DNA of 13,561 nucleotides from an uncultured Alistipes sp. Lineage in GTDB: Bacteria; Bacteroidota; Bacteroidia; Bacteroidales; Rikenellaceae. A program made the translations under genes and the position numbers. How positions within the stretch are numbered: the stretch's first letter is position 1; each line of letters begins with the position of its first letter. Below are positions 6,477 to 13,561 of the stretch, piece after piece. Below the pieces are notes generated by a model that searched no databases, was not told the DNA's origin, and was given only the letters and a program-made list of their open reading frames with translations. Where the stretch lies: positions 1-13,561 of the forward strand of contig URBK01000036.1 in the NCBI GenBank assembly GCA_900546065.1, given 5' to 3'.

Positions 6477-7912
6477 CGGTTTATAGTTGCGGGAAGCAGT
6501 TCGGGGTAGTGCGTAACGAACAGCAGGGTCTTGTTTTCGCGGCGGCAGAAGGCCTCAACGACGCTCTTCGCGCGTGTCCGCACCGCCGGGTCAAGCCCTT
6601 GGAACGGCTCGTCCAGAATAAGCAGGTCGGGATCCTTGACAAAGGCCCGCGCCAGAAGCACCAGCCGCTGCTCGCCGCTCGACAGCCGCACGAAGCTCCT
6701 GTCGGCCAGAGCCTCCGCACCCAGAGCCGCCATCCACGGCCGTGCGGCCGCGCGCAGCTCCTCCGTGATGCGGCGCCCGCCCCCGACGGCATCAAACAAC
6801 CCCGAGGCAACCACATCCACCGCAGCCACGTCGTCGGCAAAGGCGCGGTGCATCTCGGGCGAGAGGTAGCCTATATGTCGCTTTATGTCCCAGATGCTCT
6901 CGCCCGTGCCGCGACGGCGGTCGAAGAGCGTCAGATCGAGAGCATAGGCACGCGGGTTGTCGGCACATACGAGGCTCAGCAGCGTACTCTTGCCGCTGCC
7001 GTTGCGGCCCGTGACGTTCCAACCCTCGCCCGAGCGCACACTCCAGTCGAGGTGTTCGAATATCGTGCGGCTGCCGTAGCCTATCGTGGCGTCGCGCAGC
7101 TCCACAACCCGTTCGTACAGCGGCGTGGGGTGTGTAGCGGCAGGCAGCACGGGTTCCTGCACCGCCGACCTGCGCGATGATGTCCGCAGCTCCGTCTCCA
7201 CGGCCTCCGCACGGCCTACGGGCCCCGTGCAGCGCATCGACTCCATCTGATAAACGTCCGATATCATCGGCGGCAGCTCCGACGCCGAGCTTACGGTCAC
7301 CACGAACGTCACGCCCAGATGTTCGGCCACGCGCTCCATGACGCGGCACAGAAGCTCCCGCGTCGGGGGATCAAGCCCGATGAAGGGGCTCTCGAGGATA
7401 ACAGCCTCGGGCGCCGTCAGCAGCGCCCGCGTGATATGGTAGCGGCGCAGCTCGCCGCTCGACAGCGTAACCAGCTCGCGGTCGAACAGCGGCCGCATAT
7501 CCAGAAGATCGAACAACTGCCCGCGCCACTGCTCGCTTGCGGCCGCCGCCGTCGTCAGCAGCCCACCCACAGAGGGCGACATGCCGCGGTCGGAGGCGTT
7601 CCACCGCTGCTGGTAATAGTATGGCGACTCGGTCGTGCCGTAGGCGTCGTTGAAGCTCACCGTGCGCACAGCCTCGTATGGGCGTGCATCCGTGCGGCGG
7701 AATGAGTACGTGAGGCTCCCCTCGCGCAGATAAAGCCCTCCGGTGATCATCTTCACAAGGGTGCTCTTGCCGCTGCCGTTGGCGCCCGTAACGGCCGCAT
7801 GCCGCCCCCGCCACAGGCAGAAGTCCGCAGGCGACGCAAGCCGCCGCGATGGGTCGGCCGCTATGCCGCCCCGAAGCCGTATCAGCGGCTCCCCGTCCGT
7901 AATGTTTTCCAT
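6455..7912 (-). CDS. ModF-like protein with two ABC ATPase domains, first domain degenerate
   Basis: This 485-residue cytoplasmic protein has two ABC ATPase domains and no membrane segment. Order, length and the stretch DLTLFDRRRGTGESIWDIK (326-344) match E. coli ModF (PhrA), whose role is uncertain. Domain 2 is complete: Walker A GRNGSGKST (302-310), signature LSSGE (410-414), Walker B LLILDE with Glu435, H-loop His468. Domain 1 keeps Walker A GANGSGKST (43-51) and signature LSSGE (150-154), but its Walker B reads AVILES (170-175), so both the acidic Asp and the catalytic Glu are changed, and the H-loop position reads VSS (207-209). One active site is thus probably non-hydrolytic. No molybdate transporter genes are nearby. 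It lies 108 bp after the patatin gene on the same strand with no TAnnTTTG box between, so it may be cotranscribed. Confidence 0.85.
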   Translation of the reverse strand: MENITDGEPLIRLRGGIAADPSRRLASPADFCLWRGRHAAVTGANGSGKSTLVKMITGGLYLREGSLTYSFRRTDARPYEAVRTVSFNDAYGTTESPYYYQQRWNASDRGMSPSVGGLLTTAAAASEQWRGQLFDLLDMRPLFDRELVTLSSGELRRYHITRALLTAPEAVILESPFIGLDPPTRELLCRVMERVAEHLGVTFVVTVSSASELPPMISDVYQMESMRCTGPVGRAEAVETELRTSSRRSAVQEPVLPAATHPTPLYERVVELRDATIGYGSRTIFEHLDWSVRSGEGWNVTGRNGSGKSTLLSLVCADNPRAYALDLTLFDRRRGTGESIWDIKRHIGYLSPEMHRAFADDVAAVDVVASGLFDAVGGGRRITEELRAAARPWMAALGAEALADRSFVRLSSGEQRLVLLARAFVKDPDLLILDEPFQGLDPAVRTRAKSVVEAFCRRENKTLLFVTHYPELLPATINRTLHLGR

Positions 7913-7994
7913 ATATGGGTTATTTTTTCTGATCTTCTCCCGTTATGACATTTACCGTCCCGACATCACCTTCACACCATCCCGTCCCACGCCC

Positions 7995-8015
7995 CGCGAG
8001 TGTCGCGAGTGTCGC
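7995..8015. repeat. Two tandem copies of CGCGAGTGT just after the patatin gene
   Basis: The nine-base unit CGCGAGTGT occurs at 7995-8003 and 8004-8012, followed by CGC, starting six bases beyond the patatin stop codon. It is short and may be chance or a small slippage product. The 108-bp gap containing it shows no terminator and no clear promoter for the ModF-like gene. Confidence 0.7.
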
Positions 8016-8020
8016 ACGCA

Positions 8021-10525
8021 TCAATAGTAGAGCGACTTGCGGCCGAAGATCGGGTATCCGAAATTGAAGGTAACGTACATGTTGTTCCACGAGTCGAGGT
8101 CGTACTTGGTCAGCGACAGGCTCACCGGCCCGATACGCGTATGGTAGACCAGCGTCAGGTCGCTGATATAGCGCATGTAGTCGCGCGCCGTGGTGCGGTC
8201 GCGAAGCATGGCGTAGAAGCTCGCACGGAGGTAGAAGCTGCGCATAAGCTCGAACGTCGGCATCAGGCCCGCAGCCAGATAGCGGTCGGCGAAGTAGTCG
8301 GGCATATAGATCATCTTCGAGTGCGGGGTGGGAGCGTAGTGCGGCGACGAGAGGATCGTCGACTCGGGGTTGCCGAAGCGCGGGTGGTTCGTATATACGG
8401 CCTCGATATTATACCCCATCGAGAACCACGAACGACGCCAGTCGCCCGGATAGTGCTCCCACTGGACCTTGCCCCCGAACCACGTACGCAGCTCCTGCCC
8501 GCGCCGCCCCGAGAGGCGTGTGGCCGCATTCTCGTAGGTGTCGCGGCCGTGAACCGCGATGCCCGATATCGACAGACGCGTGCCCCGCGTCGGGTAGATC
8601 ATCTTGTCCAGAGTACTCCGCTCCAGAGCCACGCGTCCGGCAACGAAACGGAACCGGTCATGCGTATGGGGCGTGTCGTAGGGGTCGTAGTCGGCCTGAT
8701 AGCCGTAGTAGTTGAAGCCCGTATTAACCGACGCCTCGACGATGCTCTTGCGCGTCATCGCAACGCCGAACGCCGTATGGAAAAATATCTCGTTGGTGCG
8801 CGCCTCGATCGAGTTGCGCACGGGCGTGATGTTGCCGAACGAGCCGTGAAGCGTGGTGCGGTGCGACAGGTCCATCTCATAATCGACGTACATCGGCCGC
8901 CGCTTCAGGATAACCGTACGCCCCCCGACACTCGCCATCGCCGACACGGGGCTCAGATAGAGGTCCCCGTGGGCATACTGCGCCGTGCGACCCACCGAGA
9001 AGTAGTTGAAGCCGACGTATGCCTGATTGAATGCCGTAGAGGAGATGTTGCCCCCGACAAGGAACCGCCACCGAGGCTTGCTCTCGAGGTAGAAGGTCAG
9101 GTCGTAGTTGCGCCGGACGGAGTCGTAACGCACCGACGGAAAGGCGCTCGCCGTGAACTCGTCGGTGGCCATCAGAGAGTAGTAGCTCTCCTTCACCTCG
9201 TCGAAATCGAACGGACCCGAGTGTTCGTCGCCGCTGCCCGGGCGCTCGTCGAAGTGCATGAACGTACGGGCATAGTAGTTCTGGCGTTTGCGTAGACCCT
9301 CGATCGTGAAGTCGTTGATCTCCAGCTCGGGACACCGCGCGCGGAAGGCCTCGCGCCGCGCCGCCGCCTCGGCCGGCGTACGCCGTGCGTCGAGCCGCGC
9401 CAGAAGCTCCGGCATCATGGCCATGGCATCGGCATATCCCTGCTCGATGATCTTCATGCCCGAGGCGAAGTCCAGAATACCGGCATCGACCTCGCGCTTG
9501 ATCAGCACGCTCCGCTCCGGAGGCAGGGCGTAGTCCGTAGGGCTTGTGATAAGGGCCATGACCTGCTGCTCGACAGACGAATCCTGCGTGGCATACTCGT
9601 CGTCACCCACGCACTGCGACCCGATCAGGAAGTCGGGCGCGAAATCCTCCACGAGCACCTGCCACGGGAAGTTGTTGTAGCAGCCGCCGTCCACCAGAAC
9701 CGTCCCGTCCTCCGTCGTCACGGGGCGGAACGCCAGCGGGTAGGCCATCGACGCCCGCACCACGAAGGGAAGGTCGCCCTTCGAGAATTCCACGGCACGG
9801 TGTCCGTTCATGTCGGTGGCAACACATCGGAACGGAACCATCAGACGGTCGAAATCCCCGCCGCACGCCGTCGACGCCGGCGCGAAAAGCCCCGTCAGCG
9901 CAAGGTCTATCTGCGCCGTGTTGATGAAGGCGTGGGGCAGGGCCAGCGACATGGAGTTCTTGTTGCTCACCGAGTCGCGTTTCATGTCGGCGTATATCGA
10001 CAGCATCGTCGGGGCATCCGAACGCTCCGTGTAGTAGAAGCGGTACTTGTCGTCGATACGTCCCGAGACCCACTGCTCGACATCCCCCGAAGCTACGATC
10101 GACACCATCTGTTCGGGGCTGTAGCCCGAGGCGTAGAGCGCCGCCACGATCGCACCCATCGAGGTGCCCGAGATGTAGTCGATGGGTATGCCGTTCTCCT
10201 CCAGCGCCCGTATAACCCCTATGTGATAGAGGCCCTTGGCGCCGCCGCCCGCAAGCACCAGACCTACACGCGCGTCGGGGCCGAAGTGCTGGCGGTTGAT
10301 ATAGTCGGCGGCCCGCTGCCCGATACGCATCGACACGGCATCCGCAACGCTGTCACACGCCGCCGCCGGCCGCAGGGTATCACGCAGGGTATCACGCAGG
10401 GACGTCTCACGGCGCAGCGTGTCGTCCCGCACCGGAGAGTCGTATGCTTGCGGCGGCGCGGCGGCAGCTCCGCCCACAGCCCCCGCAAACACTATAATTA
10501 CTGCGAAAAAACGGATGAATCTCAT
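8021..10525 (-). CDS. Patatin-like phospholipase with POTRA and outer-membrane beta-barrel (type Vd-like)
   Basis: This 834-residue protein joins a lipase domain to an outer-membrane barrel, the layout of Pseudomonas PlpD and Fusobacterium FplA. A signal peptide is seen at about residues 1-23. The patatin domain (about 85-290) has the oxyanion-hole motif GGGAKG (93-98), nucleophile elbow GTSMG with Ser122, and DGG with Asp279, so the Ser-Asp dyad is intact. A POTRA-like segment spans about 400-485, and residues 485-834 have alternating aromatic/polar strands ending in Tyr-Tyr, typical of a BamA/TamA-type barrel. It should hydrolyse phospholipid acyl chains at or outside the outer membrane; surface exposure is inferred. 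The linker after the signal peptide contains LRDTLRDTLR from a 12-bp DNA repeat. A promoter with good -33 and -7 elements lies just upstream. The start at 10525 places the signal peptide correctly. Confidence 0.92.
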   Translation of the reverse strand: MRFIRFFAVIIVFAGAVGGAAAAPPQAYDSPVRDDTLRRETSLRDTLRDTLRPAAACDSVADAVSMRIGQRAADYINRQHFGPDARVGLVLAGGGAKGLYHIGVIRALEENGIPIDYISGTSMGAIVAALYASGYSPEQMVSIVASGDVEQWVSGRIDDKYRFYYTERSDAPTMLSIYADMKRDSVSNKNSMSLALPHAFINTAQIDLALTGLFAPASTACGGDFDRLMVPFRCVATDMNGHRAVEFSKGDLPFVVRASMAYPLAFRPVTTEDGTVLVDGGCYNNFPWQVLVEDFAPDFLIGSQCVGDDEYATQDSSVEQQVMALITSPTDYALPPERSVLIKREVDAGILDFASGMKIIEQGYADAMAMMPELLARLDARRTPAEAAARREAFRARCPELEINDFTIEGLRKRQNYYARTFMHFDERPGSGDEHSGPFDFDEVKESYYSLMATDEFTASAFPSVRYDSVRRNYDLTFYLESKPRWRFLVGGNISSTAFNQAYVGFNYFSVGRTAQYAHGDLYLSPVSAMASVGGRTVILKRRPMYVDYEMDLSHRTTLHGSFGNITPVRNSIEARTNEIFFHTAFGVAMTRKSIVEASVNTGFNYYGYQADYDPYDTPHTHDRFRFVAGRVALERSTLDKMIYPTRGTRLSISGIAVHGRDTYENAATRLSGRRGQELRTWFGGKVQWEHYPGDWRRSWFSMGYNIEAVYTNHPRFGNPESTILSSPHYAPTPHSKMIYMPDYFADRYLAAGLMPTFELMRSFYLRASFYAMLRDRTTARDYMRYISDLTLVYHTRIGPVSLSLTKYDLDSWNNMYVTFNFGYPIFGRKSLYY
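10371..10401. repeat. 12-bp in-frame tandem repeat inside the patatin gene
   Basis: CGCAGGGTATCA occurs twice (10371-10382 and 10383-10394) followed by CGCAGGG. On the minus strand it encodes repeated Asp-Thr-Leu-Arg in the linker between signal peptide and lipase domain. Being a multiple of three, changes in copy number would alter linker length without a frameshift. Confidence 0.9.
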
Positions 10526-10534
10526 ATTTTTTAG

Positions 10535-10542
10535 TAACTTTG
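10535..10542 (+). promoter_or_regulatory. -7 promoter box for pheS
   Basis: TAACTTTG matches TAnnTTTG exactly, and its context (T-run before, TTTGCA at the end) is like the DHH promoter. A TTG at the -33 position is not evident. Transcription would begin near 10549, giving a leader of about 50 bases. A short inverted repeat, TGCAC (10541-10545) and GTGCA (10555-10559), straddles the predicted start and might be a regulatory site, but it is too short to be sure. Confidence 0.6.
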
Positions 10543-10564
10543 CACATTAACACCGTGCACGCTA

Positions 10565-10594
10565 CAAATGTACGAAAATATATAAAACCGCAAA
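10565..10594 (-). promoter_or_regulatory. Promoter of the patatin-like phospholipase gene
   Basis: On the minus strand TTTG (10591-10594) is followed, after an 18-bp spacer, by TACATTTG (10565-10572), a good match to the Bacteroidota -33/-7 promoter. Transcription would start near 10558 and give a leader of about 33 bases. The -33 element sits only six bases before the pheS ATG, so the two promoters are interleaved. Confidence 0.65.
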
Positions 10595-10600
10595 ATAGCC

Positions 10601-11626
10601 ATGATTGACAGAATCAACGATCTGTTGAAGCGCGTCGAGGAGTTCCGCCCCAAGGCCGCGGCCGAAGTGGAGGAGTTCCGTATCAAGGTCCTCGGCAAGA
10701 AAGGCGAGCTGAACGCCCTGATGGAGGAGTTCAAGAGCGTCGCCCCCGAACACAAACGCGAAATAGGGCAGCGTCTCAACGCCCTCAAAACCGCCGCTCA
10801 GGAGCGTATCAACGCCCTGAAGGCCGCCGTCGCCGAAGCCGCCGCCCTGAAGGCCGCCGCCGTCGAGGACATGACCCGTCCCGGCACGGCCGACAACATA
10901 GGATCGCGACACCCCATATCGCTCGTGCGAAACCAGATCGTCGAGATCTTCTCGCGTCTGGGCTATACCGTCGCCGAAGGCCCCGAAATCGAGGACGACT
11001 GGCACGTATTCTCGGCCCTGAACTTCCCGCCCGAGCACCCCGCACGCGACATGCAGGATACGTTCTTCATCGAGAAGAACCCCGACATACTGCTCCGTAC
11101 ACACACCTCGTCGATACAGGTGCGCGCCATGGAGCGCAGCAAACCCCCTATCCGCATCGTCTGCCCGGGACGCGTATTCCGCAACGAGGCCATATCGTAC
11201 CGCGCACACTGCATATTCCATCAGGTCGAAGGCCTCTATATCGACGAGGGCGTCTCGTTCGCCGACCTCAAGCAGTCGCTCCTATACTTCGCAAAGGAGA
11301 TGTTCGGCGAAGAGGCATCGATACGTCTGCGACCCTCGTACTTCCCCTTCACCGAACCCTCGGCCGAGATGGACGTATCGTGCAACCTCTGCGGCGGAAA
11401 GGGCTGCAACGTCTGCAAGGGTACCGGCTGGCTCGAAATCATGGGTTGCGGTATGGTCGACCCCAATGTTCTGGAGGCCAACGGTATAGATTCGAAAAAA
11501 TATTCGGGATTCGCATTCGGCATGGGTATTGAGCGCATCGCCATGCTCAAGTACGGCGTCAAGGACCTGCGTCTCTACTTCGAGAACGACGTGCGCTTCC
11601 TCCGACAATTCGAGAGCGTACTGTAA
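10601..11626 (+). CDS. pheS: Phenylalanine--tRNA ligase alpha subunit
   Basis: The 341-residue product is the catalytic subunit that, with PheT, charges tRNA-Phe in the cytoplasm as an alpha2-beta2 enzyme. Residues 1-90 form the charged, alanine-rich N-terminal coiled coil. The class II core follows: motif 2 region GRVFRNEAISYRAH with FHQVEGLYID (about 195-220), and motif 3 GFAFGMGIERI near residue 305. Before motif 3 lies a Cys cluster, CNLCGGKGCNVCKGTGW, with CxxC-x4-CxxC spacing that may bind zinc; similar inserts occur in many bacterial PheS proteins outside the E. coli type, so this is normal. pheT is not adjacent; the next gene encodes a TPR protein. No T-box or Phe-rich leader peptide is visible, so regulation is probably simple. 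Confidence 0.97.
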   Translation: MIDRINDLLKRVEEFRPKAAAEVEEFRIKVLGKKGELNALMEEFKSVAPEHKREIGQRLNALKTAAQERINALKAAVAEAAALKAAAVEDMTRPGTADNIGSRHPISLVRNQIVEIFSRLGYTVAEGPEIEDDWHVFSALNFPPEHPARDMQDTFFIEKNPDILLRTHTSSIQVRAMERSKPPIRIVCPGRVFRNEAISYRAHCIFHQVEGLYIDEGVSFADLKQSLLYFAKEMFGEEASIRLRPSYFPFTEPSAEMDVSCNLCGGKGCNVCKGTGWLEIMGCGMVDPNVLEANGIDSKKYSGFAFGMGIERIAMLKYGVKDLRLYFENDVRFLRQFESVL

Positions 11627-11953
11627 CAAATCAGCCCCCGCAGACGTTATATATCCATAACCGACCCGCCCACAATGGCATGACGGTCCAGACATATAAC
11701 AGCGGCCTTGTTTGCAGAGGCCAAATGTGAGGCGATATCGGGCCGTTAATCATCGGCAGAGCGATTTTCGGGAGAGGAAGCGGGATCGGCCCCGGAAGGA
11801 GAAATTTCGGGAAAGACCGGCCTCGGAAGGAGGTGTTTAGAGAGAGATTGGTCTCGGAAAAGATTTTCGGGAAACAGAAACGCGAATGTTGCAAACCGAT
11901 GTTTCGGGATATCGGACGGCAGGTCGGTAAGGTCTAAATGGGAGAGTAATGAG
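11627..11953. other. 327-bp intergenic region between pheS and the TPR gene
   Basis: No gene is supported here. Just after pheS, GTTATAT (11646-11652) can pair with ATATAAC (11694-11700), enclosing GACC/GGTC, and a small hairpin GGCCT/AGGCC (11704-11722) follows. Neither has a T-tract, so they are not convincing terminators. The right half contains the 31-bp repeat listed separately. No TAnnTTTG box was found before the TPR gene, so that gene may be read from pheS or from an unrecognised promoter. Confidence 0.55.
11784..11876. repeat. Three imperfect copies of a 31-bp tandem repeat
   Basis: Units run 11784-11814, 11815-11845 and 11846-11876, each exactly 31 bp. All begin GAYYGGYCYCGGAA and keep a TTT near position 22. 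Unit 1 and unit 3 share TTTCGGGAAA near the end, while unit 2 has TTTAGAGAGA there. A partial copy (GATTTTCGGGAGA, from 11763) precedes the array. Divergence between copies is greater than in the 17-bp array, so it is probably older. With 31 not divisible by three, it is unlikely to be coding. Confidence 0.8.
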
Positions 11954-13561
11954 ATGGTCAAAAGAGGCGCTACATATCGCAAACTGCTTACGGCTGCGGC
12001 CGTGACGATCATGGCGGCGGGATTTGCCGCACCGGTGCTGCATCCGTACACTTCAGCCGCGGAGAGGACAGCCTTATCTGCGGCCGACACCATCGACAAC
12101 GGCCGCGACGGCGGCGACAGAGCCGTCAGGGAGCGTAACCGGAGACAACGTCCGCGCCGGCAGGATGCCGTCGACACGGGCCTGCAGGCCGACCTGCAAA
12201 GGGCCCTCGATGCCAGCCGCGCCGCCGACACAGTCCCGGCCGACACCCTCAACCCATACGATACGGGCCACCGCTTCGACTCGCTGCCCGAGGAGCTGCG
12301 GCCGCGCCTCACGGTGCCCGACTCGCTGCGCGCCACATACAGATACACCGAAGGATTGAAGCGCGCCGCGATATACGGCGACTCGGCCGCCGCACGCGCC
12401 CTCTACGAGCAGGCACTGGCCTTCGATTCGGAGTTTGCGCCCGCACTCTACGAGATGGCGTCGCAATATCTCGAAAAGGATGGCGCCCGCGCCGTCGAAT
12501 ATGCCCGCCGCGCATACCTTACGGATACCACAAGCCGCTGGTACACCAGCATATACGCTCAGGCGTTGATCGTCTCGGGAGACTACGACCGCGCCCTACC
12601 CGTATTCCGCCGTCTGATACGTATGGATGCCGACAATCCGGACAACTACCGCATCATGGCCATACTCTACCAGCAGCGCCAACAGCCCTATTCGGCCATC
12701 GCGGTACTCGACTCGGCCGACATGCGTCTGGGCAAGATACCCTATCTGAGTGCGCTCAAACGCCACCTTCTGGTCTCGACACGCCAGTACGACCGCGCCA
12801 TCGAGGAGGCGCAGCAGGCATACGACGCCGCCCCCTACGAGCAGAGCAACGTTCTCTCGCTCGGGCAGGCATACGCCGCCGCCGGCCGCGACTCCATAGC
12901 CCGCGCCACGCTGCGCGAGGCCGTCAGTATGGACTCCACGAATGTCGACGCGCTGGCCGCATACGCCGACTTCTGTTCCGAGCGCGGCGACATGCCCCAA
13001 TACCTCTCTACGCTGAAGCTGCTCTTCGCCAACGACCGCTTCCCGCTCGAGAGGAAGATCTCGCTCTTCAACCGTCTGACCGCCAGCCGCAAGTTCTACG
13101 GTGAGAACTACTTCGCCATCGGGGCTCTGGCCTCGACGCTGGCCATAAAATACCCCGACGACAAACGTGTCGTCGACCTCTACGGCGACCACCTCATCGC
13201 CGGCGGCGACGTCGAGAACGCCCTGCGGCACTTCAAGCTGCACCTCGGCGACCAGCCCCCGCAGATGGACTACTACATGGCCGTCATCGACATCGAGACC
13301 TACCTCCAGCGTCCCGATTCGGTCGACCGCTATGTCCAGCGTGCCGTCGAGCTCTTCCCGGGCGACCCCGTACTCTACATACGCAAGGCCAACCGCCTCT
13401 ATGTCAAGGGCGACTACGACGCAGCCGTGGAGGCATTCGACGAGGCGTTGAAATATGCCGACACCGACTCTCTGCGCGGCCAGCTGTGGGGTTTCATCGG
13501 CGACACCTACCACCAGATCTCGGAGTTCGCCTCGGGCCGCAGCGAACGCCCCGACTCGATC
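11954..13561 (+). CDS. Exported tetratricopeptide-repeat protein, C-terminus beyond the window
   Basis: The frame is open from the ATG at 11954 to the last base, giving 536 residues with no stop. A signal peptide is visible: KR near the start, a hydrophobic stretch (about 11-29), and a likely cleavage after TSAA near residue 38. A charged Asp/Arg-rich linker follows (about 40-125). From about residue 130 helical repeats of TPR type run to the end, for example AVEYARRAYLTD, DYDRALPVFRRLIRMDADNP, QYDRAIEEAQQAYDAAP, and DYDAAVEAFDEALKYADTD. Such proteins act as periplasmic or outer-membrane scaffolds for protein partners; the partner here is unknown. GGGAG about ten bases before the ATG may serve as a weak ribosome binding site. 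Codon use matches the neighbours. No enzymatic domain is seen in the part present. Confidence 0.88.
   Translation, partial: MVKRGATYRKLLTAAAVTIMAAGFAAPVLHPYTSAAERTALSAADTIDNGRDGGDRAVRERNRRQRPRRQDAVDTGLQADLQRALDASRAADTVPADTLNPYDTGHRFDSLPEELRPRLTVPDSLRATYRYTEGLKRAAIYGDSAAARALYEQALAFDSEFAPALYEMASQYLEKDGARAVEYARRAYLTDTTSRWYTSIYAQALIVSGDYDRALPVFRRLIRMDADNPDNYRIMAILYQQRQQPYSAIAVLDSADMRLGKIPYLSALKRHLLVSTRQYDRAIEEAQQAYDAAPYEQSNVLSLGQAYAAAGRDSIARATLREAVSMDSTNVDALAAYADFCSERGDMPQYLSTLKLLFANDRFPLERKISLFNRLTASRKFYGENYFAIGALASTLAIKYPDDKRVVDLYGDHLIAGGDVENALRHFKLHLGDQPPQMDYYMAVIDIETYLQRPDSVDRYVQRAVELFPGDPVLYIRKANRLYVKGDYDAAVEAFDEALKYADTDSLRGQLWGFIGDTYHQISEFASGRSERPDSI

Noticed and set aside
8000..9295. 431-residue plus-strand open frame opposite the patatin barrel
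   Set aside because: Composition is Arg/Val/His-biased and it is fully antisense to a strongly supported gene.
11704..11722. Hairpin after pheS as a rho-independent terminator
   Set aside because: The stem is only five pairs with a nine-base loop and no T-tract follows on either strand.

Overview
The window looks like chromosomal DNA of a GC-rich member of the Bacteroidota, most likely Alistipes or another Rikenellaceae. The reasons are the Bacteroidota-type -7 promoter box TAnnTTTG in front of several genes, weak or absent Shine-Dalgarno sequences, a secreted GH29 fucosidase, a PheS with the CxxC/CxxC insert, and a patatin/outer-membrane-barrel fusion. The genus is inferred from gene content and base composition; no 16S or other marker was checked. 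No mobile element, CRISPR array, tRNA or rRNA was recognised.

Layout, left to right. Bases 1-133 hold a -7 box facing left, probably for a gene beyond the edge. A secreted alpha-L-fucosidase lies on the minus strand (134-2239). A 939-bp gene-free stretch (2240-3178) follows. It holds a possible fucosidase promoter, a strong hairpin with a minus-strand T-tract (a possible small RNA), an array of 17-bp purine-rich repeats, and the promoter of the next gene. On the plus strand a two-gene unit follows: a DHH/DHHA1 (NrnA-like) phosphoesterase (3179-4207) and an MsbA-like ABC exporter (4238-6082). It converges on a ModF-like double-ATPase gene (6455-7912, minus). The 372 bp between the two convergent genes contain a bidirectional terminator and two unrelated repeat families. 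Each family includes the stop-codon end of the adjacent gene. Upstream of the ModF-like gene on the same strand is a patatin-like phospholipase with a POTRA segment and outer-membrane barrel (8021-10525). It is divergent from pheS (10601-11626); the two predicted promoters interleave. After a 327-bp gap with a 31-bp imperfect repeat, a secreted TPR protein begins (11954) and runs off the right edge.

The genes do not form one pathway. They are mainly housekeeping and envelope functions: nucleotide/RNA turnover, lipid-type export, translation, outer-membrane lipase and glycan trimming. I did not find a convincing new multi-gene system. The most unusual signal is in the intergenic DNA: four intergenic regions carry four different short repeat arrays, and the two in the convergent gap appear to be copies of gene ends including the stop codon.
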